NCBI GenBank assembly: GCA_965370045.1
Contig: CBDUSI010000122.1
Location: forward strand, 1-13,275
Length of the DNA stretch: 13,275 nucleotides
Origin: CAZONU01 sp965370045
GTDB lineage: Bacteria > Planctomycetota > SZUA-567 > JAKLDR01
Direction: 5' to 3'
Shown piece by piece: positions 1 through 8,224 of this stretch (position 1 is its first letter; every line of letters begins with the position of its first letter). The notes beneath the pieces are model-generated. The model was not told the DNA's origin and ran no database searches. It saw nothing but the letters and a program-made list of their open reading frames with translations. The position numbers were made by a program, and so were the translations under genes.

Positions 1-940
<940 letters not shown>

Positions 941-960
941 AAAAGAGTCTGAGTTCTCAC

Positions 961-982
961 CGAACGGCAGTTATGCCGCTCG
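961..982 (-). other. Leader stem-loop with 9-bp stem
   Basis: On the minus strand CGAGCGGCA pairs with TGCCGTTCG around a 4-nt TAAC loop. All nine positions pair, one of them as G-U. It lies about 20 nt upstream of the 16S 5' end and is probably part of the folded rRNA leader. Confidence 0.55.
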
Positions 983-1018
983 GGTCATCTTTACGGTCAG
1001 TCCCGCAGCCACCCCCGC

Positions 1019-1032
1019 CGGTCCGAAGACCG
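1019..1032 (-). other. Leader hairpin with C(UUCG)G tetraloop
   Basis: On the minus strand the sequence is CGGTC-TTCG-GACCG: a perfect 5-bp stem closed by the exceptionally stable cUUCGg tetraloop. It is followed by no T-run, so it is an RNA folding element of the rRNA leader and not a terminator. Confidence 0.6.
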
Positions 1033-1137
1033 ACCCAGGCGCTTACGAAACCCGTATCCGCAAGGCTCGTCTCGACTACCTATTCACTTATCAAGGAGCG
1101 TATTGGCGGAAGGATGAGTTGCGCAGTCCCCCCTGCC

Positions 1138-1162
1138 GGGGCCTCAGCCAGCAGCCGGCCCC
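1138..1162 (-). other. Leader hairpin, GGGGCC/GGCCCC stem
   Basis: A perfect 6-bp all-GC stem encloses a 13-nt loop. On the minus strand it lies just downstream of the U8 tract of the terminator-like element at 1168-1210. It has no T-run of its own. Confidence 0.45.
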
Positions 1163-1167
1163 GCCCG

Positions 1168-1210
1168 AAAAAAAACGCGGCCTTCCAGCAAACAAAGCCG
1201 AAAGGCTCGC
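1168..1210 (-). terminator. Intrinsic terminator-like hairpin inside the rRNA leader
   Basis: Read on the minus strand, GCG-A-GCCTTTC (1210-1200) pairs with GGAAGGC-CGC (1186-1177). This gives ten base pairs with one bulged A and one G-U, around a 13-nt loop. After one G comes a run of eight T (1175-1168). This is a textbook intrinsic terminator shape. It sits about 40 nt downstream of the expected start of the promoter at 1257-1284 and before the 16S gene, so rRNA transcription must pass it. A short competing hairpin, AGCC-TTTC-GGCT (1207-1196), uses its 5' arm and could act as an antiterminator. The structure is seen directly; its function is inferred. Confidence 0.6.
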
Positions 1211-1256
1211 TCACGGGCTCCATTGAGCGGCGTATCGCAGCCCGCACAACGACAGT

Positions 1257-1284
1257 AATATACACGGTCGGGCGGCTCAGTCAA
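1257..1284 (-). promoter_or_regulatory. Sigma70-type promoter, probably for the rRNA operon
   Basis: On the minus strand a -35 box TTGACT (1284-1279) is followed after 16 bp by a -10 box TATATT (1262-1257). An AT-rich stretch around 1295-1313 lies just upstream of the -35 box, where an UP element would be expected for a strong rRNA promoter. The predicted start is near 1250, giving a leader of about 310 nt. No comparably good promoter was found between here and the 16S gene. Confidence 0.65.
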
Positions 1285-1531
1285 GTGCAGTTCGCGATGA
1301 AAATCAGATTTAGCAGTCAGGCGCAAACCTTTTACGTGTCGGGGCTTAAGCACCCCGGCGTCCGATAATCCCAGAATTCCGTCCGCCAGATTTACACATG
1401 TGCCTGATTCTTGCTACGCGCGACGCTCCCGCGCGGCTTCTTGCCGCATTCCGTTTACAGTAACGCGCGCGTCGTGGGCCGCTCGCCTCCCGTATGCGGG
1501 GTGCGCATAGCGCCTCTCGCGCTCGCGCGCC
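1285..1531. other. Intergenic region between kbl and the rRNA promoter
   Basis: No gene is seen here. After the kbl stop, GGGGTG (1498-1503) and CACCCC (1533-1538) can form an outer stem around a very GC-rich segment, possibly the 3' end of the kbl transcript, but no T-run follows. A small hairpin GCGGC-TTCTT-GCCGC lies at 1433-1447, the palindrome CACATGTG at 1395-1402, and an imperfect GC-rich dyad around GCTTAAGC at 1341-1356. None can be assigned a function. Confidence 0.4.
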
Positions 1532-2734
<1,203 letters not shown>

Positions 2735-2764
2735 GCGGCACCTCCTGAGCTTAGAGATGCCGGA

Positions 2765-2793
2765 ATGTTAGCGACGCTGGGAAATGTTCGCAA
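2765..2793 (-). promoter_or_regulatory. Promoter of kbl
   Basis: On the minus strand -35 TTGCGA (2793-2788), a 17-bp spacer and -10 TAACAT (2770-2765) lie just upstream of the AGGAGGT ribosome binding site of kbl. The -10 box and spacer equal those of the ligA promoter at 3826-3854, whose -35 box differs by one base. Confidence 0.5.
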
Positions 2794-2803
2794 GCGGCCG
2801 CAG

Positions 2804-3205
2804 TCAGCCATCGCCGGTCACCTTCTGCCATACGCCCCGAAGAAAGCGCCGGAGTTCACCGGCCGGCACGGCGGCAGGGGCGGGCCCGTCGCGGTCAATG
2901 TCTACGAGCCCATAGCCATCCCAGTCGGTGATCGCGCGATCCTCCATCACTAGGCCCGGCAGTTCGCCGGGAGACAACTGGTTGATGTCCCACTCGCTCT
3001 CGTCCACTGGAGCGTAGCCCTCCCAGTCCGTAAACTGTGAGCCCTCCCATTCGATAACCTGTGAGTCGCCCCTTTCGTAGCGGCGAACCGCCAATGTCCA
3101 GGAAGCCCCGGCCAGTGACAGCATGAACCCGGCCAACACGGCGCTGGCGGCCAGCATCTTGAGCCACCACCGGCTTTGCCGACCGGCGCCGCCGCTACTC
3201 ATCAC
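2804..3205 (-). CDS. Small single-pass membrane protein, function unknown (paralogue of upstream gene)
   Basis: I do not recognise this 133-residue protein. A short basic, Trp-containing N-terminus (RQSRWWLK) precedes one hydrophobic helix at about residues 17-40, and the rest is an acidic, Trp-rich soluble tail. The tail has two adjacent 8-residue repeats, SQVIEWEG and SQFTDWEG (48-63), and a later related segment, ITDWDGYGLVD. The start ATG overlaps the stop of the preceding gene (ATGA), so the two are translationally coupled. Both share the core KMLAASAVLAG in the membrane helix and are evidently tandem paralogues that diverged in their tails. With a basic N-terminus, the acidic tail is probably outside the cytoplasm. 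No homology-based function can be offered. Confidence 0.7.
   Translation of the reverse strand: MMSSGGAGRQSRWWLKMLAASAVLAGFMLSLAGASWTLAVRRYERGDSQVIEWEGSQFTDWEGYAPVDESEWDINQLSPGELPGLVMEDRAITDWDGYGLVDIDRDGPAPAAVPAGELRRFLRGVWQKVTGDG
3018..3065 (-). repeat. Two tandem 24-bp repeats inside the membrane protein gene
   Basis: Units 3018-3041 and 3042-3065 agree at 20 of 24 bases and are exactly in frame. They encode SQFTDWEG and SQVIEWEG. This looks like a recent in-frame duplication. Confidence 0.85.
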
Positions 3206-3729
3206 TGTTCGCCACTCGCGCCAGCCCCAAGTCTCTCGTCGAGATTCCTGCGAAACATCAGCAGACCGCGGTCGTCGTACAGGATGCGCAGGCCGACGTC
3301 GTCACCGGGATCGTCACTGTCATCGTCCGTCAGCGCCTGCTTCAGGCGCAGGTAAACCCGCGCCAGGGCCGCGCCGTATCTCGGACCATCGTCGCCATCG
3401 TCGCCATCGTCGCTGTCGCCATCGATGTCCCAATCGGCCAACGGGGCGCACATCTCGTCGGGTTGCGGAGGGGGGAAATCGGCTTGGGAGTACGGCCCGG
3501 TATAATGGTCGCGGTAATCGTTGGGGCTGCCGGCGGCGAGGTCCCACTCTTGCCAGACCAGGTCCGGGTCGATCTCCATCCGAAACTCATCGTATTGCAG
3601 CCGCAGCCCCAGCCCGGCCCAGGCGAGGAAGACGAGAAGCCCGGCCAGGACGGCGCTGGCGGCCAGCATCTTGGCAGCCCACCAGTGATCGCGGCGTTTC
3701 GGCTCTTCCGTTTCCATTTCACAGATCAT
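3202..3729 (-). CDS. Small single-pass membrane protein with Asp-rich tail, function unknown
   Basis: I do not recognise this protein, about 175 residues from the ATG at 3729. A basic stretch (PKRRDHWWAAK) precedes one hydrophobic helix that shares KMLAASAVLAG with the downstream gene. The tail is acidic, with a run of Asp-Gly steps (DIDGDSDDGDDGDDG) reminiscent of calcium-binding Asp-rich linkers, followed by a more ordered C-terminus. The start is uncertain: the frame is open to a TTG at 3804, and ATG codons occur at 3729 and 3717. None has a convincing ribosome binding site; 3717 gives an N-terminus most like that of the paralogue. The gene overlaps its paralogue by 4 nt and diverges from ligA. 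No clear promoter was found. Confidence 0.65.
   Translation of the reverse strand: MICEMETEEPKRRDHWWAAKMLAASAVLAGLLVFLAWAGLGLRLQYDEFRMEIDPDLVWQEWDLAAGSPNDYRDHYTGPYSQADFPPPQPDEMCAPLADWDIDGDSDDGDDGDDGPRYGAALARVYLRLKQALTDDDSDDPGDDVGLRILYDDRGLLMFRRNLDERLGAGASGEQ
3386..3412 (-). repeat. Three 9-bp units encoding Asp-Asp-Gly
   Basis: CCATCGTCG occurs three times in succession on the plus strand and encodes the DDG repeats of the Asp-rich tail on the minus strand. A degenerate fourth unit follows. Confidence 0.7.
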
Positions 3730-3732
3730 GTA

Positions 3733-3752
3733 GCCCGGGGCGGCCCGGGGCG
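3733..3752. repeat. Tandem 10-bp repeat upstream of the membrane protein pair
   Basis: GCCCGGGGCG occurs twice back to back just upstream of the likely start of the membrane protein pair. Each unit contains the palindrome CCCGGG. It could be an operator or simple slippage; the sequence does not decide. Confidence 0.5.
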
Positions 3753-3825
3753 GACGCCACTTAGCTGTTTGCACCGGCACCCCGCGTTCACGACCAGCTC
3801 CCAAGCCCGCGCGACCCGCCGACGG

Positions 3826-3854
3826 TTGCGCCGCTCACCCCCGGCCGGTAACAT
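3826..3854 (+). promoter_or_regulatory. Promoter of ligA
   Basis: -35 TTGCGC (3826-3831), a 17-bp spacer and -10 TAACAT (3849-3854) lie 26 bp upstream of the ligA start. A ribosome binding site GGGAGG (3867-3872) follows at good spacing. Confidence 0.5.
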
Positions 3855-3880
3855 AGCTTCCGGTCCGGGAGGCTGGGTCC

Positions 3881-6151
3881 ATGCCCGAGAGTCCCCAGAA
3901 AAAGCACGCGCGGCTGTGCGCGGAACTCGACCGCCACACCTACCTCTATTACGTCAAGCACGCCCCGGAAATCTCGGACGTGGAATTCGACCGGCTGCTG
4001 GCCGAGATCGCGGCCTTCGAGGCCGAACACCCGAAACTCGACGTCTCCGCCAGCCCCACGCAGCGTGTGGGGTCGGAACTCTCCGGCGCGTTCGAGACTT
4101 TCGAGCACCGCCTGCCGATGATGAGCATGGACAACACCTACAACCCCGAGGAGCTGCGCGAGTTCGACAAGCGCGTGGCCAAGCTGTTGGAAGGAGACGC
4201 CTACCGCTACGTCGCCGAGCTCAAGATCGATGGCACTGCGGTCAGCCTGTGGTACGAGAAGGGCAAGCTGGTGCGCGGCCTGTCCCGCGGCGACGGGCGG
4301 CGCGGCGAGGTCATAACCGCCAACCTGCGCACCGTGCGCGCCATCCCGCTCACTATTCCCGTGCCTGGAACCAGGAACCCTCCGCCCGTGCCCCGCTTCC
4401 TGGAGGTCCGCGGGGAGTGCTACCTGCCGCGCAGCGAGTTCAAACGCCTGAATGAGGAAAGACAGGAGGCCGGCCAGGCCCTCTTCGCCAATCCCCGCAA
4501 CGCGGCCGCCGGCAGCCTCAAGCAGCTGGACCCCCGGCTGGTCGCGGAGCGCCGCCTGGGCGCCTGGCTCTACGCCGTGGGCTACTCGGAGGATTATGCG
4601 CCCGAGAGCCAGGAGGCGGTCATGAAGGACCTCGCCGCCTGGGGCTTCCCGGTGGAGCCGGCCTGGAAGACCTGCGCGTCCGTCGAGGAGATACTGTCCT
4701 ACGCCCAGAAGTGGGACCGGGACCGCAAGGCGCTGGACTACGACACCGACGGCCTGGTGCTCAAGGTCGACGCGCTCCGCCAGCGCACCGCGCTGGGGGC
4801 CACCGCCAAGAGCCCCCGCTGGTGCATCGCCTACAAGTTCGCCCCGGAGCAGGCCGAGACGACCATACGCAACATCCGCGTCCAGGTCGGCAAGACCGGG
4901 GTGCTCTCCCCCGTCGCCGAGGTGGAACCCGTGCAGGTCTCCGGCACCACGGTCAGCAACGTGATGCTGCATAACCAGGACGAGATCGACCGCCAGGATC
5001 TGCGCATCGGCGACACCGTGGTCATCGAAAAGGCCGGCGAGATCATCCCCCAAGTCGTGAAGGTCCTGAAAGGCAAACCCCGCGGGGAGAAGCGTTTCGG
5101 GATTCCTGATCGCTGTCCGGTATGCGAATCTCCGGCGGAGCGCGCCGAAGGCGAGGTGGCGGTCCGCTGCACCAACGCGAGCTGCCCCGCGCGGCGCCGC
5201 GCGGCGATCATCCACATCGCGGGGCGCGGGCAGATGGACATCGAGGGCCTGGGCCCAGCGCTGGTGGACCAGCTGCTGACCGCCAAGCTCATCGAGGACG
5301 TTAGCGACATCTACGACCAGAGCAAAGTCAACGAGGAATCACTGGCCGGTCTCGAACGCATGGGGCAGAAGAGCGCCGAGAACCTGATCGCGGCCGTCAA
5401 CGCGACCAGGAGGCCCGAGCTCTCCCGCTTCCTGACCGCGCTGGGCATTCCCCAGGCCGGCGCTGACACCTGCGAGAAGATGGCTCAGCATTTCATCAGC
5501 CTGAAGGAGATACTCAAGGCCCCACAAGAACGGTTCGAAAGCCTGTTCAAGGAAAAGGAAACATCCAGGACAGCTCGGCAGATTTATGATTATCTGCGAG
5601 AAACGCCGTCGTCGGCGCTGGAGGAACTCCCGAAGAACGTCGGCGTTGACGAGGTCGAACGAATCAAGGCAATGGAGATACCGGGCGTCGGCGAGAAGCG
5701 AGCCCGGCAACTGGTCAAAGCATTCAAGACGGTCGAGAAGCTCCGCCAGGCGAGCCCGGAACAGCTCAACGCGGTCTTCAAGAAGGAGGAGGAGCGCAAG
5801 ACCGCGGGAGCCATATTCAACTTCTTCCAGAGTCCTGAAAACAGGAAACTCATCAACAAACTGCTGGCCAATGGCGTAAGCCCCAAGGAAGCTCAAGCTG
5901 CCGAAGCGGCCAACCCGCACTTCGCCGGCAAGACTTTCGTGATCACGGGGACGTTGGAACAGTACAAGCGCGAGGAGCTCAAGGCGCTGATCAAGAAGCT
6001 GGGCGGCAAGGCCGGCGGTTCGGTCAGCAAGAAGACCGACTACCTGGTGGCCGGAGAGTCGGCCGGCAGCAAGCTGGAGAAGGCCCGGAGGCTCGGCGTT
6101 AAAGTGCTCAGCGAAAAGGACTTCGACGCGCTGCTCGGCTCCGGCGCCTGA
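3881..6151 (+). CDS. ligA: NAD+-dependent DNA ligase LigA, enlarged by a duplicated helix-hairpin-helix unit
   Basis: Seals nicks in duplex DNA using NAD+ in replication and repair. The product has 756 residues; E. coli LigA has 671. In order it shows the Ia domain (HTYLYYVKHAPEISDVEFD), the nucleotidyltransferase domain with adenylated lysine K115 in ELKIDG, the OB fold, a Cys4 zinc finger (C412, C415, C430, C435), helix-hairpin-helix repeats (IEGLGPALVDQLL onward) and a C-terminal BRCT domain from about 680 (FAGKTFVITGTLEQ, SVSKKTDYLVAGESAGSKLEKA). The extra length lies just before BRCT: residues 521-583 align without gaps to 598-660, an offset of 77, so the last helix-hairpin-helix unit appears duplicated. 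The start has GGGAGG eight bases upstream and a promoter. All catalytic landmarks are intact. Confidence 0.96.
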   Translation: MPESPQKKHARLCAELDRHTYLYYVKHAPEISDVEFDRLLAEIAAFEAEHPKLDVSASPTQRVGSELSGAFETFEHRLPMMSMDNTYNPEELREFDKRVAKLLEGDAYRYVAELKIDGTAVSLWYEKGKLVRGLSRGDGRRGEVITANLRTVRAIPLTIPVPGTRNPPPVPRFLEVRGECYLPRSEFKRLNEERQEAGQALFANPRNAAAGSLKQLDPRLVAERRLGAWLYAVGYSEDYAPESQEAVMKDLAAWGFPVEPAWKTCASVEEILSYAQKWDRDRKALDYDTDGLVLKVDALRQRTALGATAKSPRWCIAYKFAPEQAETTIRNIRVQVGKTGVLSPVAEVEPVQVSGTTVSNVMLHNQDEIDRQDLRIGDTVVIEKAGEIIPQVVKVLKGKPRGEKRFGIPDRCPVCESPAERAEGEVAVRCTNASCPARRRAAIIHIAGRGQMDIEGLGPALVDQLLTAKLIEDVSDIYDQSKVNEESLAGLERMGQKSAENLIAAVNATRRPELSRFLTALGIPQAGADTCEKMAQHFISLKEILKAPQERFESLFKEKETSRTARQIYDYLRETPSSALEELPKNVGVDEVERIKAMEIPGVGEKRARQLVKAFKTVEKLRQASPEQLNAVFKKEEERKTAGAIFNFFQSPENRKLINKLLANGVSPKEAQAAEAANPHFAGKTFVITGTLEQYKREELKALIKKLGGKAGGSVSKKTDYLVAGESAGSKLEKARRLGVKVLSEKDFDALLGSGA

Positions 6152-6220
6152 CCAGGTGACCGCTGGCGGCCGGCGAGTGTAAGTAATCCCGGGGGACTGT
6201 CTTAGAGGGGACTTGCTGTA

Positions 6221-6982
6221 ATGCGCATCACTCTCCGCGGGGCCCGTCGGGGCTTCACCCTGGTCGAGATGCTGACGGTCATCGCCATAATCGGCATACT
6301 CATCAGCCTGCTCCTGCCGGCGGTGTGGCTCATCCGCAGGAAGGCCCGCCGGACCAAGTGCAGCAGTCGCCTCAAGCAGATTCACACCGCGCTGATGCTC
6401 TATCGCAATGACAACCCCTACACCGACGGGGACATCTTCCCCTACCGGCTGACCTACCTGGCGCGCTCTGACCAGGGCTACCTGGACGACAAGCGCATCT
6501 TCCTGTGCCCCTTGGACAGCTCCAACGGGCACCAGGGCGGCAAGCCGGCCGACAGCGCGAGTCAGTTCACGGAAACCGACGAGCCCTGCAAGCCGGGCGA
6601 CGCCCCCCGGCCCGGGGAGCAGCCCTGCTCCTACATGTACGAGTTCTCCGGCGCGGACTGCTCCTGGGACTGGAAAAGTGTGGGCGAGCCGCCCTACCCC
6701 AAAGCGCTCGAATACTTTGACACCGACGGGGACGGCAACGTCTCTTGGGGCGAGGTCAAATGGAAACAGATGAACTACGGCGACTCCTTCCTGCACGTTG
6801 ACGAGGCCGCCTACGAAGCCTCCAAGCTCAAGGGCTATCCCAAGAGCCTCTTTCCGGTATTGCGCTGCTTCTGGCACCAGGAGAAGCCCGATTCCGACGT
6901 GGAGAAGCGCATAGTCAACCAGTCCTTCGAGGGCCGCCAGTTCTGGAGCGGCGCTCTCTGGGAGACCAGCTACAAGAACTGA
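6221..6982 (+). CDS. Type II secretion/type IV pilin-like pseudopilin with EF-hand loop
   Basis: A 253-residue exported protein of the G-E-prepilin class. The N-terminus has a short basic leader (RGARR) and a prepilin peptidase site G11/F12-TLVE with E16 at mature position +5. One hydrophobic helix (about 13-35) follows, then KCSSRLKQIHTALMLY, the amphipathic helix continuation typical of PVC-type pseudopilins. The C-terminal RIVNQSFEGRQFWSG resembles the end of H-X9-DG proteins, with EG in place of DG. Residues 167-178 (DTDGDGNVSWGE) form a complete EF-hand calcium loop. Six cysteines lie in the globular part. A ribosome binding site AGAGGGGA (6204-6211) supports the start. No other secretion genes are adjacent, so it is an orphan as seen here. 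The exact role (pilus, secretion or surface protein) is unknown. Confidence 0.85.
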   Translation: MRITLRGARRGFTLVEMLTVIAIIGILISLLLPAVWLIRRKARRTKCSSRLKQIHTALMLYRNDNPYTDGDIFPYRLTYLARSDQGYLDDKRIFLCPLDSSNGHQGGKPADSASQFTETDEPCKPGDAPRPGEQPCSYMYEFSGADCSWDWKSVGEPPYPKALEYFDTDGDGNVSWGEVKWKQMNYGDSFLHVDEAAYEASKLKGYPKSLFPVLRCFWHQEKPDSDVEKRIVNQSFEGRQFWSGALWETSYKN

Positions 6983-7039
6983 GCCCTTCCCTCCCGGGTT
7001 CGCTTGCATCCCGCCATCCCCCGGCATAGACTGCAACGT

Positions 7040-7073
7040 GTTGACTTGCGGCCGTGCAGCGGCGCTTGTCAAC
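7040..7073. promoter_or_regulatory. Imperfect dyad upstream of the aldo/keto reductase
   Basis: GTTGAC (7040-7045) and GTCAAC (7068-7073) form the outer arms of a 34-bp imperfect palindrome that pairs at 12 of 17 positions. It lies 26 bp before the aldo/keto reductase start and covers a TTGACT string that could be a -35 box, although no good -10 box follows. It could be an operator or a chance dyad. Confidence 0.3.
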
Positions 7074-7099
7074 AGGCCGTTGAAAAGGAGCGCCCGGAA

Positions 7100-8206
7100 A
7101 TGATCTACCGCGAGTACGGCTCCACCGGCGAACAGGTCTCGGCCATCGGCTTCGGGGGCATGCGCTTCAAGGACGTGGACGACGAGGACGCCAGCATCGA
7201 GCTGCTGCTGGCCGCCTTCGACGCCGGGGTCAACTACTTCGACACCGCCCCGGGCTACAACAAGGACCTCAGCGAGATCCGCGTGGGCCAGGCCGTCAAA
7301 GAGATGAAGCGCCGCGGCGGGAAGTTCTACGTATCGACCAAGTCATGGCGCGCCGACGCCGGCGAGCTTCGCAAGGACCTGGAACAGAGCCTCAAGCGGC
7401 TGAATGTTGACGCCATCGACTTCTACCACTGCTGGTGCGTGAACAACAAGGCGACCTGGGCCGAGCGCAAGGCCGGTGGCGCGGTGAAGGAGATCCTCAA
7501 GGCCAAGGAGGAAGGCCTGATCCGCCACGCCTGCATCTCCTCGCACATGTCCGGCGAGGACATCGCCGACGTGCTGGACGAGGGGCACTTCGACGGCCTC
7601 ACCGTGGGCTACAGCGCGATAAACGCCCCCTACCGCGTTGCGGGCATCAATGCCGCGCGGGAGCGGGGCCTGGGCGTGGCCATTATGAACCCGCTGGGCG
7701 GGGGGCTGATCCCCGATCACCCCGACAGCTTCGGCTTCATAAAGCGCGAGGACGATCCCTCGCTGGTCGCCGGCGCGCTGCGCTTCGTGCTGAGCACCCC
7801 GGGAGTCTCGACGGCCCTGGTGGGCATGGCCGTCCCGCAACACGCGCGGGAGGCCGCCGCGGCCGTCGAGGGCTTCAAGGCGCTCTCCGCCGCCCAGATG
7901 GAACAAACCCGGGATAACGTCGAGAAGGAGTTCGACCAGCTCTGCACCCTGTGCCGCTACTGCGACAAGTGCCCCGAGGGGATACCCGTTCCCAAGTACA
8001 TGTCGGCCTACAACTCCAAGATGCTGGAAGACGAGAAGGCCATGAAGGCCCTCCTGCAGTGGCACTGGGAGCTGGAAGAGGACGCCGCGAAGCTGGGTGA
8101 GGTCTGCACGCAGTGCGGCACCTGCCAGGAGCACTGCACCCAGCACCTGCCCATCGTCGAGCGCCTGGCGGAAATCGCCGCCGCCTACCGGGCCGAAGAC
8201 AAGTAG
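7100..8206 (+). CDS. Aldo/keto reductase with C-terminal 4Fe-4S ferredoxin-like domain
   Basis: A 368-residue cytoplasmic oxidoreductase of the class in which a TIM-barrel aldo/keto reductase is joined to an iron-sulfur tail; such proteins are common in anaerobes. The barrel carries the expected tetrad D48 (NYFDTAPGY), Y53, K81 (VSTKSW) and H110 (DFYHCW). The tail has two cysteine clusters: C282-x2-C285-x2-C288-x2-C291-P, and C336-x2-C339-x2-C342-x3-C346, where Thr replaces the usual Pro after the last Cys. The physiological substrate is unknown; electron transfer between NAD(P)H and an iron-sulfur partner is plausible. The ATG at 7100 is preferred over an upstream in-frame TTG because AAGGAG lies nine bases before it and homology starts at MIYREYG. 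It converges with the next gene, only 18 bp away. Confidence 0.92.
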   Translation: MIYREYGSTGEQVSAIGFGGMRFKDVDDEDASIELLLAAFDAGVNYFDTAPGYNKDLSEIRVGQAVKEMKRRGGKFYVSTKSWRADAGELRKDLEQSLKRLNVDAIDFYHCWCVNNKATWAERKAGGAVKEILKAKEEGLIRHACISSHMSGEDIADVLDEGHFDGLTVGYSAINAPYRVAGINAARERGLGVAIMNPLGGGLIPDHPDSFGFIKREDDPSLVAGALRFVLSTPGVSTALVGMAVPQHAREAAAAVEGFKALSAAQMEQTRDNVEKEFDQLCTLCRYCDKCPEGIPVPKYMSAYNSKMLEDEKAMKALLQWHWELEEDAAKLGEVCTQCGTCQEHCTQHLPIVERLAEIAAAYRAEDK

Positions 8207-8224
8207 CCGGCCGGGAGCGGACGC

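Larger units (their letters stand above)
941..1250 (-). other. rRNA operon leader (transcribed spacer upstream of 16S)
   Basis: This stretch of about 310 nt between the likely rRNA promoter and the 16S 5' end holds no convincing gene. It is rich in stem-loops, which are listed separately. A boxA-like string (CTCTTTTTAAC, minus strand, about 937-947) abuts the 16S start. True boxA antitermination sites usually lie further upstream of the processing stem, so I do not call it. The opposite strand of the RNase III processing stem would lie beyond the 16S 3' end, outside the window, and cannot be checked. Confidence 0.6.

Noticed and set aside
3386..3412. Short tandem repeats as a CRISPR array
   Set aside because: The units are 9 bp, contiguous and in a coding frame, with no spacers.
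6983..7010. Hairpin GAGCCC/GGGTTC after the pseudopilin gene as a terminator
   Set aside because: Only six pairs including a G-U, and no T-run follows.
5339..7072. 577-residue frame on the minus strand, and a 475-residue one at 3788-5215
   Set aside because: Both are antisense shadows of ligA and the pseudopilin gene, with no recognisable motifs.
7004..7099. Extended TTG start for the aldo/keto reductase
   Set aside because: AAGGAG lies just before the ATG at 7100 and the family homology begins there.
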